Origin: Membranipora membranacea
Taxonomy: Eukaryota > Bryozoa > Gymnolaemata > Cheilostomatida > Membraniporidae
Assembly: GCA_914767715.1 (NCBI GenBank)
Contig: OU612073.1
Coordinates: forward strand, 15,562,001-15,626,000
DNA: 64,000 nucleotides
Reading direction: 5' to 3'
Shown: positions 47,060-58,343 of the stretch, piece after piece
How the letters are laid out: each line of letters opens with the position of its first letter
Position numbering within the stretch: position 1 is the first letter of the stretch
Position numbers and translations under genes: made by a program
The notes under the pieces: generated by a model
What the model saw: only the letters and a program-made list of their open reading frames with translations
The model's database searches: none
What the model was told of the DNA's origin: nothing

Positions 47060-49100
47060 TTTAGGTTAAAACTACAGAGGAATGATTCAGCTTTTTTTAA
47101 ATTAAATGATATTTATAGGCAGGTGGGAGATGATTAGGATAGTATAATCCACACCATGACTCCAACAACTTGTAATTTTAATCTATGAATGACATTGATA
47201 GTAACTTTAAGCGTCCACCCAAATTATGAAATAATATATTTTGGTTAAATAATATAATTGCGTTTAAATCATGTTGTTTTGGCTCTGCTGGCTTTCCATG
47301 GGTGAAGTGTACTATAATAACATGGTGTTGTTTTGCTGATGGTGGCTGTAATAATGGAATGACATGTTTTTTTTATAATAATAATATTGTATTTAAATGA
47401 TGTGGGTTCTGGTGTGTTCGATGGGTACAGTGTTTTGACTGTAAATGAAGCAGCCAGCTAATAGAGAAATAACTCTTCTGGTGTCGGCACACCGACTGAG
47501 GCACACTTACTCGGGCGCACCGACTTGGGCGCACCGACTTCGGCACACTGACTGGGCCACACTTACTGGGGCACACTGACTTGGGCACACTGACTGAGCC
47601 ACATTTACTGGGGCACACTGACTGGGGCACACTGACTGAGCCACACTTACTGGGGCACACTGACTGGGGCACACTGACTGGGCCACACTTACTGGGGCAC
47701 ACTGACTTGGGCACACTGACTGAGCCACATTTACTGGGGCACACTGACTGGGGCACACTGACTGAGCCACACTTACTGGGGCACACTGACTGGGGCACAC
47801 TGACTGAGCCACACTTACTGGGGCACACTGACTGGGGCACACTGACTGAGCCACACTTACTAGGGCACACTGACTGGGGAACACTGACTGGGGCACACTG
47901 ACTGAGCCACACTTACTGGGGAACACCTGTTTCTCTTTGTAGTTTTTTACTCAAAACGACTGAGGTCAATTTTCCTTTAGATTTTATCATGATTTAGTAA
48001 CAATAGTTAGTAATAATTTTGTAGATGAAGCATGTCATTTTAATTGGCTTCAATCAGGTTAATAATTTGTTGGAATGTGTCATGTACATATCCCAACATA
48101 ATCCTGCATTCCAAAACAGTGTTAAAAATCTAAATAGAATTGTCTCAGTGTGTCCAAATTGCTTGCCCCAGCAAAGATATAGAAAAGGTTAGTTTTGAAC
48201 TTTTCCCTTGCATGCTTGGCATTGGCAATTCTGATAGTGACAAAAAACTATAGCTCTGGTAGCTTTCCATGTCTAAAGTGGCGTGAAGGAAAATTCACCA
48301 TCCAAAATGCTGGTCCAATTGTGTGCGAGGCTTATGCAAGAATGAAGTGATAGGTAAACTAGAATACGATATAGAAGATATATCAATATGGCGCGTTTTT
48401 ATGTCAATCAAAGACGAGGCTCTTCCATTGCATATCAGCTGAAAAATCATCACTCATCTGGTATTCTTTTCATTCTGAACATCCATATATAGCATTGAAT
48501 ATTGGTACGCATAACTTTCAGTGAACATTGTCAAGGATAAACACAAGCAAATGATATAACAATTAACAGGCTGCCCAATTTTAAAATATCCTACCTCAAT
48601 GTCGAAACTAGAACCAAAAATATGTGGAATAAGCTTCGGATTAAGCTAAGGTGGGCTGATCTGGAGTCAGCAGAAAACATTAACATGACCACAGAAGTCA
48701 AAGATCCACATCTACACCCCCTGGCTCAGACTATCATACCACAAGTTTGTCATCCCATTTGCTATGTTCTTCTACATTTATCAGACCTAAAAGTGGATAA
48801 CCTGAATTTACATACCTAGAAAATTTAACGGGTATTCAGCCAGGATTTAATTAATCACTATTTTTATATTCAATATTCATCAAAATTTTATAAATCCCCA
48901 CACATTCACTTCAATTCTGTGAAAGTCATGTTAATTCATTGCAATGATTATTAGTGTGTAATAGTTGTTCTTTATACAAAAATTGCAATCTTTAGCATCT
49001 TTGCCATCTTTCGAAAAAGCCAACCTCTTGTGTAGGAGTTGTTCAAACAACATCAATGTGGACACAACTCATAACTAGGAACAACTATCATGATTTATTA
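47060..49100. repeat. Duplicated segment, uninterrupted copy
   Basis: Bases about 47060-47990 match 54565-55195 (for example AAAACTACAGAGGAATGATTC against AAAACTACAGAGGGATGATTC). Bases about 48010-49100 match 59935-60915 (CATATCCCAACATAATCCTG in both). The order and orientation are conserved, so the second copy is the same segment split by insertions. No coding region is recognised. Confidence 0.85.
47484..47925. repeat. 14-bp/42-bp minisatellite
   Basis: The basic 14-bp unit GGGGCACACTGACT alternates with GAGCCACACTTACT in 42-bp higher-order units, about ten of them. Because 42 is a multiple of three, all frames stay open, giving false proteins on both strands. The other copy of the segment, near 55065-55125, has only about three degenerate units, so the array expanded after duplication. 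Confidence 0.95.
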
Positions 49101-49536
49101 TCAATTAATATCTGTTTTTTTCTGTTCTGGTGTGGTACCGATTTGCCGTTTACCACAATTTCGTCTGAGGTGCTTGTTAAATTGTCTAGTCACAAGATCA
49201 ACCCTCCTAATTTTTTGTAGTACAGGGTGTCATTTGATGCTATAGGAAAATGATCATTGGTCTATCAAACACAATAATGATACAGCTTCTTTTCAAGCTG
49301 ATCAAGTTTGAAATTTTATGTAATTTATAGGCAGGTGGAGCTCAATTATTATGGGATATCCATAACATGACGCCTACAGCTTTTAATTTTAATCTAAAAT
49401 ATAATCCTTTATTGAAAAGTTGATATAAAGTGCAAGTAATCACCTGATCTGAACTTGATTGACCTGAGCACTATCTATATATTATGATCATTGTGGTCAT
49501 ACAGACTGTATGAGCATAATCACCACTCAAGAAAGC

Positions 49537-49558
49537 ACCAAGGAGTTAGCTCCTTGGT
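49537..49558. repeat. 22-bp palindrome of the AAGGAGTT family
   Basis: Arms ACCAAGGAG and CTCCTTGGT around TTAG. Confidence 0.85.
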
Positions 49559-50239
49559 CGCACAGCACAACCTTACTGTTGGAGCAGTGGATATGGACAT
49601 GAAAGCAATTATTGTTGCAGATGGAGCATGCAAGATGTGATTTAAATCAATCTGTACTCTTGTTAATATGTTGATGTGCGTATCCCAACATTATCATGCA
49701 TTGTGAAACAGCATATGACATTCCCAACCAAGAGAGTCAATGCCAAAATCATTAAACATACCATAACTTTCATCTTATATCACTAAGTTCCTCAATCCTG
49801 GTTAATCCCGTGTTTGAAGTAACCCTCCAAAGTTCTTGGCCAATTGTGAGTTCTGTTTATACAAGAAGAGAAGATGCCATACAAGAAATAAATAATATGA
49901 CAGGTCGTCAGGATCACACCTTCTTATATGATGATATGTCGTTTAATGATGACATCCAGAGATCAGCCAAAGTTCAGGCTCTTCCAACAGTATAAAGTTG
50001 AGCTTTTAAAAATTAATCATGGCTAATGCAGGATAACCTGGATCAAGGTTAATGAAAACCAAACCGTTATACAGCTATGATTTCATTTTTTTCATGATCA
50101 TTCATCACTTCCTTTTCCTCAAGACACAGCCCATATATGTTTACCTGAGTTATTTATTCATTTTTTGACTAAAGATATACTTTCCTTCTTCTTCTTTTTC
50201 TTCTTACAACATCAATGTGGACACAACTCTTCACTACAA

Positions 50240-51829
50240 ACAACTATGACAATTATTTCATAAACTTAATTACTGTAGCCGTTGCTGTTTCCATTTTGCC
50301 AGTTTTATTGAAGCTCTAGTACTGACTGATATCCTCATGAGAGAATAGATACATTTAGATTTCGAAATATATATTCAACAGTAATGGATGAGAAACTGAG
50401 TACTCTCTGATAATGAACCCATTTTTGAATATTATTGGTAAAAGAATGCCATGAATATATTCCATTGCTAGGTCAGATCTCATCTGCAATTCATGCAGTG
50501 TTGGTCACCTTTATCAAACAGATTGATGATAATTATTTGATTTTTACAATAAACTAGTAATCTGTGTTTATAAGCTGATTATAGGTCTGTGCTCCAACCA
50601 CTGCCTTGGTCGGTGTTATAGTGCTGGGTCATGAAAAAAGCTCCAGAAAATTTTGTACAAATCGAATTAGACACACATCAAATGGTTATCAAACAGAGAC
50701 TGTGGATTGTTTACTGTGAATTATCTTTATAGTCTCTGAATCGAGTTTCAAATTTACTGAAAATGAATGTGTTTCTGTACACCACAGGAAAGCTGTCGAG
50801 CCACTAAGCTACTTCACAGCTCTTACAAAATTTAAGTTGATGATGTTGTTTCATGGGACTGTGAATCAAACTTGATATAGCGCCACATAGTTTCGTAACC
50901 AAATAATGCAGTAGCAAATACCAAATCATTTTTAGTCATCTTAAGGAATTTTAAGCCACAGTGAAAGGCTTCACTGTGCTTTGTCTAACTTTCTTGGGCG
51001 GACTGCTGCTCTGCTATTTTTTCAAGACACCAAAATATTGTTTGTGTGATTTATGTGTCTCTGTTAGCTTCTTCATTATTGGATCTAGCAATAGATCTGG
51101 CAGCTTTTATATCATGCTTTGATTGGCGTCCCAGTACAACCTTCAAAAACTCAGGCTAGCTGCTTGACAAAGGTTTCAAATGCGGTCTTCAAGGTACATT
51201 CCTGAACTTGTGGACTAATCTAAGATGAAATAATGAATTCCAGCAACCAAACATATCTAGCCATATGCTTGTTAAGGGTTAAATAAATTCCACTTCTTCA
51301 TTATTATAAATCAATGCTTAGCATTGGATCATAAAAATGTAAAATTGATTCACGACCGATGTTTTTGTTCTTTAGAGCACACAGGGAAGTGCTGCAAATG
51401 TTATAGGAATAATCTGTAATAGAACAAGCAAGACAACTCTTCTTAATATAATGGTACTTATTGATATGTTATAGGAAGTCATGTTATAAAAAATATACGG
51501 CTCTTATATTGTTAAAAAATCATTAAAGCTTCAGTAAAATTTCAATTTACAGAAAATCAGCATTAATATTACCTTCAGAAAGGTCAAGGCTAATCACATG
51601 CAAACACCGAAAGACTTTACAGGCGGCTCAAGTTGGAAACCTATTTTGAATGAGACTGGGTATAGAAAACTTTGACATAGAACACATTGGACCAAAAATA
51701 TCAGGCTATGACATTGCATTCCTGCTATGAAAACTTCATTGTCTCAGTATTATTATATTTGAAAAAAGGAAAGAGTGAATTGGACGCTCATAGTGGAGAT
51801 CCATTCAAAACAGGAATAAAGAATCAGAC
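50240..51829. other. Intergenic, no gene recognised
   Basis: AT-rich sequence downstream of the BRICHOS gene (which ends at 51830 on minus). No exon, large repeat or ORF with family motifs was seen. Confidence 0.4.
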
Positions 51830-53673
51830 CTAGAATGCTGCAAGTTTTTGAGATTGTGCACTTGTACCGACGCAAATTGTAGCACAGGCTTGAGCGCAGG
51901 CACAGTAACCAAATCCACATACACACCCTCTGATACAGCCTGTAACACAAGCACTGTCCCTTTTTGCTATGCTGTGTTCATCTACTTTCATCATGGCTAA
52001 AAAGGAATAACATGAATTGAACAACGGGAAAACTCAACTATGATACAGCTGGGGTTTCATCAATTTATCATTTCAATTATTTCCTTTCCCTCAAGATATC
52101 AGGACTGATTATGTGTTTACCATCGATTCTGGTAAAGTAGATTCAATACCATGCACATACACATAGCTCTGCTAAGCAGCATTCAATAAAAAGAGTAACC
52201 TACTCCAAGACAGGTCTTTGGGTCTGGGATACTCTCTTTGCCTCTGGTCATGCACAAAAACAACACTCTGTTTCGATAATAAGGAGTAACCCACCTCCAT
52301 CTTGTGCCGCCGGTATTTTGACCATCCACTGGTAGCCATCAGTACAGTGTTCATGTGCTGCGGGTGAAATGAAGCTGACATCATCAATCTTCCCTGGCAG
52401 CACTTGGAATTGAATGTCCTCTTCAGAGGTCATTGTGATGTTTTGTCCGTCTTTGTCAGCGAGGAAGCTCTCCAAGCTGTACCCATCCTGAGATGTGAAC
52501 GTGGCTGGCATGACGAGACATAAACCACTATCTGGCATCTTAGAGATGTGCAGCCCCTGTCATGAAACCAAATAAAGGTGTTATAGGTGAAAATTCAAAC
52601 ATAGAACCGATTCAAATATATCATTCATTTTAATGATTTCAGGTTTTACTTGGGAGTTGTCTTTTCTTTTGACATGAGAAAGTAACACATGCTTTTTTAT
52701 ACATAATCATTTACTTTTTCTGATAGGCCAGCCTTTTGAAAGTCAGTATTGCCAAGTTCAATGCAATCCAAAAAAACTGATTAACTGTCTTCTTTCCCTT
52801 GAATAACTTTACTATGTCCATTTACACAAGTTTCTAGGGTAAATAAATTTTTATTATATTCTGCTGACCTTGTTATAATCTTGAAGGTTGAAAGAGCCGT
52901 CTTCACCCAGATACATGGCAATGTTCTCATTTCGGTTGTATGAGACCTCCTCATCATCAATTGGTTCCTGAGAGAAAAAAAACTTTCTTAAAACTGAAAC
53001 AATGCGTAGCTAAAATGTTGTAGAAAAACCTGAATGTGGTCCTGTAAGACGTAAGTAATCCTAGCATATAACTTTATGAAAGCTATCATTGGTAGAGTGG
53101 GATGTGTTTGGAAGGTGGTTGCACGTTATGAAATCCTCCTCTAATAGGGTTCAACATGAGGGCCGTGTCAAACAACGATGAATGTTTGCTGAACAATTTT
53201 TTTTGAGTACAACATAGTAAATTCCAAAAAGACCCTTTCAGTTGTGATAACAATTACCTGTTCACTGTTGACAAAGTGCACATGTTCAGTGATGTCAGAA
53301 TATGTTGCCTGTGTCTGTCTGTGACAAGCACCCGCTGAGGAGTGTAACTGGGTGTATATCAGAGTACCAACAGTGCCTGCCAGGAGGACTACCAGTATGA
53401 ATGTGCTAGCAGCCAGGAACGACCTTCCATCTGATCTATAAGTTTGCTCCATCTGCTGAAATGAAATCACGATATGATTCAGAGACATGCATATGAATAT
53501 TAATTTTTACATACAGATAGAGGATACAGATGAGGGCAAGTACTCAAAGGAGAGAAAGTATCACATTATAAAATATTTAAAACTCATACCAGCAATGAAG
53601 TGCCAAAATGGTTGTTACTCTGAAAGCATCAAATGTTTTCTGCAACTCTCACCTTGATCTTTTCTGTGTCCAT
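51830..53673 (-). CDS. BRICHOS-domain precursor with C-terminal eight-cysteine peptide (5 exons, 248 aa)
   Basis: Exons on minus: 53673-53653 (MDTEKIK), 53455-53258, 52967-52869, 52556-52295 and 51996-51830, all with GT-AG junctions and matching phases; exon 2 has a CAGCAG acceptor, so one Gln is optional. The order is that of a BRICHOS precursor: short cytosolic N-terminus, type II membrane anchor in exon 2 (FLAASTFILVVLLAGTVGTLIY), linker, BRICHOS domain in exons 3-4, then a C-terminal peptide. BRICHOS hallmarks are the Asp in LQDYNKG, a Cys 16 residues later in GLCLVMP, and a second Cys before an aromatic-Trp pair (HCTDGYQWMV). Exon 5 encodes MMKVDEHSIAKR and a 42-residue tail. BRICHOS acts as an intramolecular chaperone for an aggregation-prone C-terminal segment released by proprotein convertases. 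In annelids (arenicin, alvinellacin and related) that segment is an antimicrobial hairpin peptide. The family is well supported; an antimicrobial role is inference. Confidence 0.87.
51833..51958 (-). other. Predicted mature peptide of the BRICHOS precursor (42 aa, 8 Cys)
   Basis: It follows Lys-Arg. Cysteines are at peptide positions 4, 8, 12, 14, 19, 21, 25 and 29, i.e. C-X3-C-X3-C-X-C-X4-C-X-C-X3-C-X3-C, a mirror-symmetric array around a GFGY turn. The tail of 13 residues after the last Cys has none. Net charge is only about +1, unlike the strongly cationic annelid hairpins. Confidence 0.75.
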
Positions 53674-54233
53674 TTTTAAGGTGGTTAGTAGTAGTAGTAG
53701 TAGTTAGGCTGCCAGGACTTATTTACCACTGTATGTGAATGCTGCAGCTTTTATAGTGACAAATTTATGACATGGCTAGTATCCTAGCATCATGATTGGC
53801 TGATTTTTTAGCAGAATTGAACCAATCACCTGACAAAAGGATGCGCTCAAGGTGAAATAACAAAATAATGACTATTATTACCCAAAAAATTACAGGGTTA
53901 TGCAGTGTTTGAGTACATAGGTACCCATATTTCGTTATGTGGAGCTAGCGAATCAAAAACCGTGATTTTTTAGGTTTGATCAAACTATGCAGAGAGAAAT
54001 ATGGTGATCAACAGTGAAGTTATGAAATCTTTGAGTCTTACTTTTTTATTCCAGGCTTACATTCATCCTGCAACAAAAAATAACCAGAAGGTCCTGAATC
54101 ATATTGAGATAAAACCGTAAATAAAAAAAGTGAAGAGGTAAAATGTATCAAAAATAATATTCACATTGCTTGCCAAATGTGCCAAAATAGGAGACTTCGG
54201 AGTTTCGCGACCCATATTTGCAGAAGATATTAT

Positions 54234-54530
54234 ATGTTTCTAATGAGCGTAATAAAACTAGTATCACTGGGCAGTTTTTCCATCCTTTTGACAGCCATCA
54301 CCTGTCATGTATCAGGTCATGACAGTGACAGTGACCGTTCTGGCTGTCACTGGAAATGCCATAATAATAATCATTTCTTATCAACTTCCAGTGGCAGAAA
54401 TAATGACATTTTAATGGGCATTTATTACAATAACATTGACCAAATAATGGGCTGTGTCCTTGTATGCGGTGTTACGCTTTGCTGTCTTGATGAGTGTGAG
54501 CCAATTAATTATCACTTTGCTATCACCTAG
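54234..54530 (+). CDS. Possible small secreted cysteine-rich protein
   Basis: An open frame from ATG 54234 to TAG 54530 begins with a signal-like segment (MFLMSVIKLVSLGSFSILLTAITC) and continues with clustered cysteines (GCHWKC, GCVLVC, TLCCLDEC). It lies 560 bp upstream of the BRICHOS gene in divergent orientation. No family is recognised, no splice sites or promoter are clear, and another frame of the same stretch reads like a helix (TVLAVTGNAIIII), so chance cannot be excluded. Confidence 0.2.
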   Translation: MFLMSVIKLVSLGSFSILLTAITCHVSGHDSDSDRSGCHWKCHNNNHFLSTSSGRNNDILMGIYYNNIDQIMGCVLVCGVTLCCLDECEPINYHFAIT

Positions 54531-54564
54531 TTTTTGCAATTCATTGATTGATTGATTGTCATTA

Positions 54565-55195
54565 ATCTCTAAGTTAAAACTACAGAGGGATGATTCAGCT
54601 TCATTTAAAAGTCGGTCAATTTGCAATTAGATGATATTTATAAGCAGGTTTCAGCTGATGATGATAGTATTATCCACACCATGACTCCAACAGCTTGTAA
54701 TTCTAATATTTTATTAATATCATTAATAGTAACTACAGTTTTAATATTTTGATTATATTAATAGCAACTAAATGTCCGCCCAAATTATGAAATGGTATGT
54801 TTTGGTTTATTAATATGATTGCTAACAAATTAAGCTGTGTTGGTATTGCTAGTTCAGCTGGCTCTCCATGGGTGAAGTGTACTTTTTTGACATGGTATGG
54901 TTTGCTGACGGTGGTCATTTAGAATGTTTTAACAAGTAATTTTAAAATGACCTGTTTTAAGTAAATTATTTAATTGCATTTAAATGATGTAGGTTCTGGT
55001 GTGGTAAATGCATACAGTGTTTTGATAATAAATGAAGCAGCGAGCCGATTGCAAAATATCATGTCTGGCGCTGGCACAGCAACTGGGGCACACTGGCTAG
55101 CGGGCACACTGACTAGAGCACAACTGTTTCTCTTGGCTGCTTTTTGCTCAAAACGACTGAGGTCAGTTTTCCTTTAGATATTATCATGATTAATA
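54565..55195. repeat. Left half of the interrupted copy of the duplicated segment
   Basis: Collinear with about 47060-47990, including the phrases CACACCATGACTCCAACAGC and CTCAAAACGACTGAGGTCA, but with a nearly empty minisatellite. Confidence 0.8.
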
Positions 55196-55439
55196 ACATT
55201 TATACTTAAAGGAACTGTTGCGTCAGAATTGTGCTATTCCATAAAACCACTAGAAGAGGCAGCAATAATTTAGAAATGCACTTCTCGTTACTTATAAGAA
55301 ACAAAAAATTTTGAAATTGAGTTGTAATTAAAAATTTAATTAGTCGGTTATTAAAAAAATTATATGGCAAGTCTGATACCTTTCCAGGCAGGTCTGAACT
55401 GGATTCCCGAAAGCTATAGTTGTTGTTGTTACATTGCCA

Positions 55440-55830
55440 TGGTAACACCTGAATGATTCGGCTTCAATGCAAAGGACAAGAAATTACTAAGAAAAGTTTT
55501 CAACGATGCCAAGAATTTAGGGCTTGATGTAGGCGATCTCGATACCATTGTTAAACAGAGAACTAAATCCATTATCATGTGCTGTTTTTCTGATGAAGAC
55601 CACTTTATACACGATTTTCTTGAACATTGCCCTTCTGGTCGTCTTAGACATGTTAAATATCGCAGCTCATGGGGCAAAGACTGTTTTCTGAGGCAAATGT
55701 GCATCACACTTAATGAGATTCTTTTTTTAAAAAGTCCATAGTTCCATACACTGGTAGCAAGCTCTTATTATGACAAAGTATATGCATCCATTTTTCGCAA
55801 CATTTAATGTTTGTGATAGCTAATAAATCA
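55440..55830 (+). mobile_element. LINE 3' end fragment
   Basis: The plus-strand frame encodes DLDTIVKQRTKSIIMCCF, GRLRHVKYRSSWGKDCF and a stop, resembling the C-terminus of L2/Crack-like LINE proteins. It ends in AATAAATCAATCAATCAA, a short tandem-repeat tail. It is nested in the TTAA element. Confidence 0.5.
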
Positions 55831-57297
55831 ATCAATCAAGTGACACAATGTTTGCTGCAGACCACTCTGATCATACCAAAAGGCTAATATGACATACACC
55901 AGTGTTATAGTTTATATTACCCACAGATTGTTTCCATCAACAATTATTCAACATACATCCTTCACTGATGATAAAATGATGAATAGTGTGTCTTGTTCAT
56001 AGCTTGAAAGCTATTGCAACCATCCTAGGCAAGTGTCTGTATAACTGTAATAAACTCATTTTCATAATAATGATAGATTTAGATAAAGAAACAACTGCTT
56101 CTCAAACAGTGACTTCAATGATTTGAATACCATACAGTTACAAAACTACGATCTGACTCAGATCTGACTCAGATCTTGGTTAAACATAAACAATTACTTA
56201 GCTGGTTCGATGACTCAATGACCCACGCTGCTCTTATTTTACCAACATCTAATGCTAGGGCTTGTGAAAAGAGTTGTTATCCATTCTAGATCACTGATAA
56301 ATAATACTCAAGGTGAAATGGAACGTGATTAACCTAATCCAAAGATTATAAATATTCTGTCAGGCAAGATTGCATTGTGGTCAAAATAAAATAAGCCCCC
56401 AACAACGGCCTGTTTATTTATTTTAGCACTATGGTGTGAAATTGTTTGGAATACAGATATATTTGTATTACATGCTAGTTCATAGATTGCAAAGATGCCA
56501 AGGAAGTTCTCATTCATAAGCTGATTATGGCTAGGAGGTTCACCATCGCTGATTCAAGGTTAAGTGATGGTGAGGGCGATGATTATGCTCTGGGGCGGCT
56601 ATAGAGGCTTCCATCAAATAATGATCGGTGAATCAAAGGCAATATTTCTCCTGGATGGAGTGGCGAACAGCCAACGCAACCTGGAGAGTTAGCTGCTGCG
56701 CAGTCGAGGCAAGACCGAGATTGTTTGAGCAGTATACTACAGCTGTATACTGGTGTCTCTGTAATGGTTGCTGAGTGCAAGGGATGTTTGCCAAAAATCC
56801 TTCCAAGTAAGCTGCTGCCAGGAGTCTGAAGAAATAAAGGCAATGCGTGCTGAGAACGGCTGTGATGCTAAACACACCATTGCATGATAGATGATAAACA
56901 ATTCAAACACCCAAAAAAATTGTTGTTATGAGTGCAAGTTAATCAGGGACTGGGTTGGTTGTTGGTCAGTTGTTGTACGCATTCTGATAACGAACCCAAA
57001 CAATCTCATATCATTGAGTGGAAAAAACCAATATTTCTAAATTCTTGGAAAACGTTCAATCACGCAGTAGCTACAGACTCTCAATATATCAAACAGCTTC
57101 GATATTGGGATGATCGCATTAGCCTCATCTGTTGGGTGGCCTAGTTTGCTAAAATAGAGTTGAGTAAAGTAATTCGCATTTTGACGATGATTACTTAACA
57201 TCGTCTGGGACTATTCTGCAATACTGCTACAGTTTAATCAACCAAAATTTAGGTTGTAACATTTTCTAGTTTGCCAAATCCATGAAAAAATACTCAC

Positions 57298-58343
57298 TAT
57301 TTTGCGAAATCTGGAAATCTGGAAGCTGAGATGCTGACCAAGATTGTATATTCTGGTCTTGCATCTCTTCTGGAAACCACTCATCATCAGCAAGAATATC
57401 AGAGACTGTATCACCTGTGTCAGATTCTGGTTCAGAATGCCCATCCTCTATAATAATTCATTCCTATCATCATATCAAAAGATACATTACAGTTTCAAAG
57501 ACGCTGTAATTTTCCATAGTTGCTTTCAATTCATCATGACCTTCATTCCGGTGGTTGTGCAATCATGTTGCTGCACAGAAATGAATTATAAATACACACC
57601 CAGTGCACCCTATAGAGACTAAAACAAACAAAACGGCATCATTTTCTTATGGCAGATAAAATTTACTATTATGGATAATAGTGTCAAAGATACTAATTGA
57701 TATGTTAGCTCAAGATGAAGACCACTAAGATAACACCATGTCAAAACACGACAAGCGAAATTTTGATTCACGCTACCAAATTTTCTTTACAAATCGATCG
57801 GAGCAATATCAAGTAAGAGTACAATCATGGGTAGCACATAAATTATGATTCGTACCTGTAAAAGATGCCTGCGCATTGGAACTTGAATATGGAGAGAGAA
57901 TATCTCTTACAATCCGTCTTGAGGCCCTAGTACTACCGCTGCCTTCCTCAGGCACTGCTGGCTCAGGGTTTCGAAGGGTTTACCAGCTGGGGGAATAGCA
58001 TCTTTTTTTAACTTCAATCTAATCAAAAATGAACCAGAATTCAGAAAATGTGATAATAGCAATCATAATAATATAGTCTTGTCTGTTCGAAAGCGCACAA
58101 TACACAGGCATACCTGATGGCATTTCATATAATGTGATCAAAGTGACTGTTTTTTGCATGATAATGCAACACTAGTAGAAATCAGCGCTTTTGTGTTCAA
58201 AACACAGCATTAATAGATTTTATTTTAGACGAAAATATGGAAAATAATATACAAGTATTATAAATTGTGATTAACACTTAGAGTTGAGAGTTTACATAGG
58301 CGTCCTTGCTGTCAAGGCCCGCTGCAATGCATCTCTTTGGCAT
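57298..58343 (-). pseudogene. THAP-domain protein gene remnant, probable transposase N-terminus
   Basis: From ATG 58343 the minus strand reads MPKRCIAAG, the usual THAP start (expected next Cys replaced by Leu), then breaks up. An exon at 58018-57856 begins with LKLKKDAIPP, matching the conserved AVP end of THAP domains, but continues in a shifted frame as RIVRDILSPYSSSNAQASFT. It splices in phase (donor GTACGA) to 57447-57298, an acidic exon (DGHSEPESDTGDTVSDILAD) with donor GTGAGT. The frameshift and missing middle of the zinc-binding domain mark it as broken. THAP domains bind DNA through a C2CH zinc finger; position inside a TTAA-flanked element suggests a former transposase. Confidence 0.45.

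Noticed and set aside
47373-47926. Long Cys-rich ORFs on both strands (VCPSQCAPVSVAQS-type and GTLTEPHLLGHTDW-type repeats)
   Set aside because: They are translations of the 42-bp minisatellite, open in all frames because the unit length is a multiple of three.
49810-49995. 61-aa ORF (REDAIQEINNMTGRQ, FLYDDMSFNDDI)
   Set aside because: The composition looks protein-like, but there is no family match, no clear acceptor and no partner exon, so it was left out.
54300-54410. GPCR helix-1-like stretch TVLAVTGNAIIII
   Set aside because: The frame is short, has stops on both sides and no helix 2 follows; a chance hydrophobic run is more likely.
56583-56875. Overlapping minus-strand ORFs in the TTAA element
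   Set aside because: They may be decayed transposase, but no motif could be recognised in either frame.
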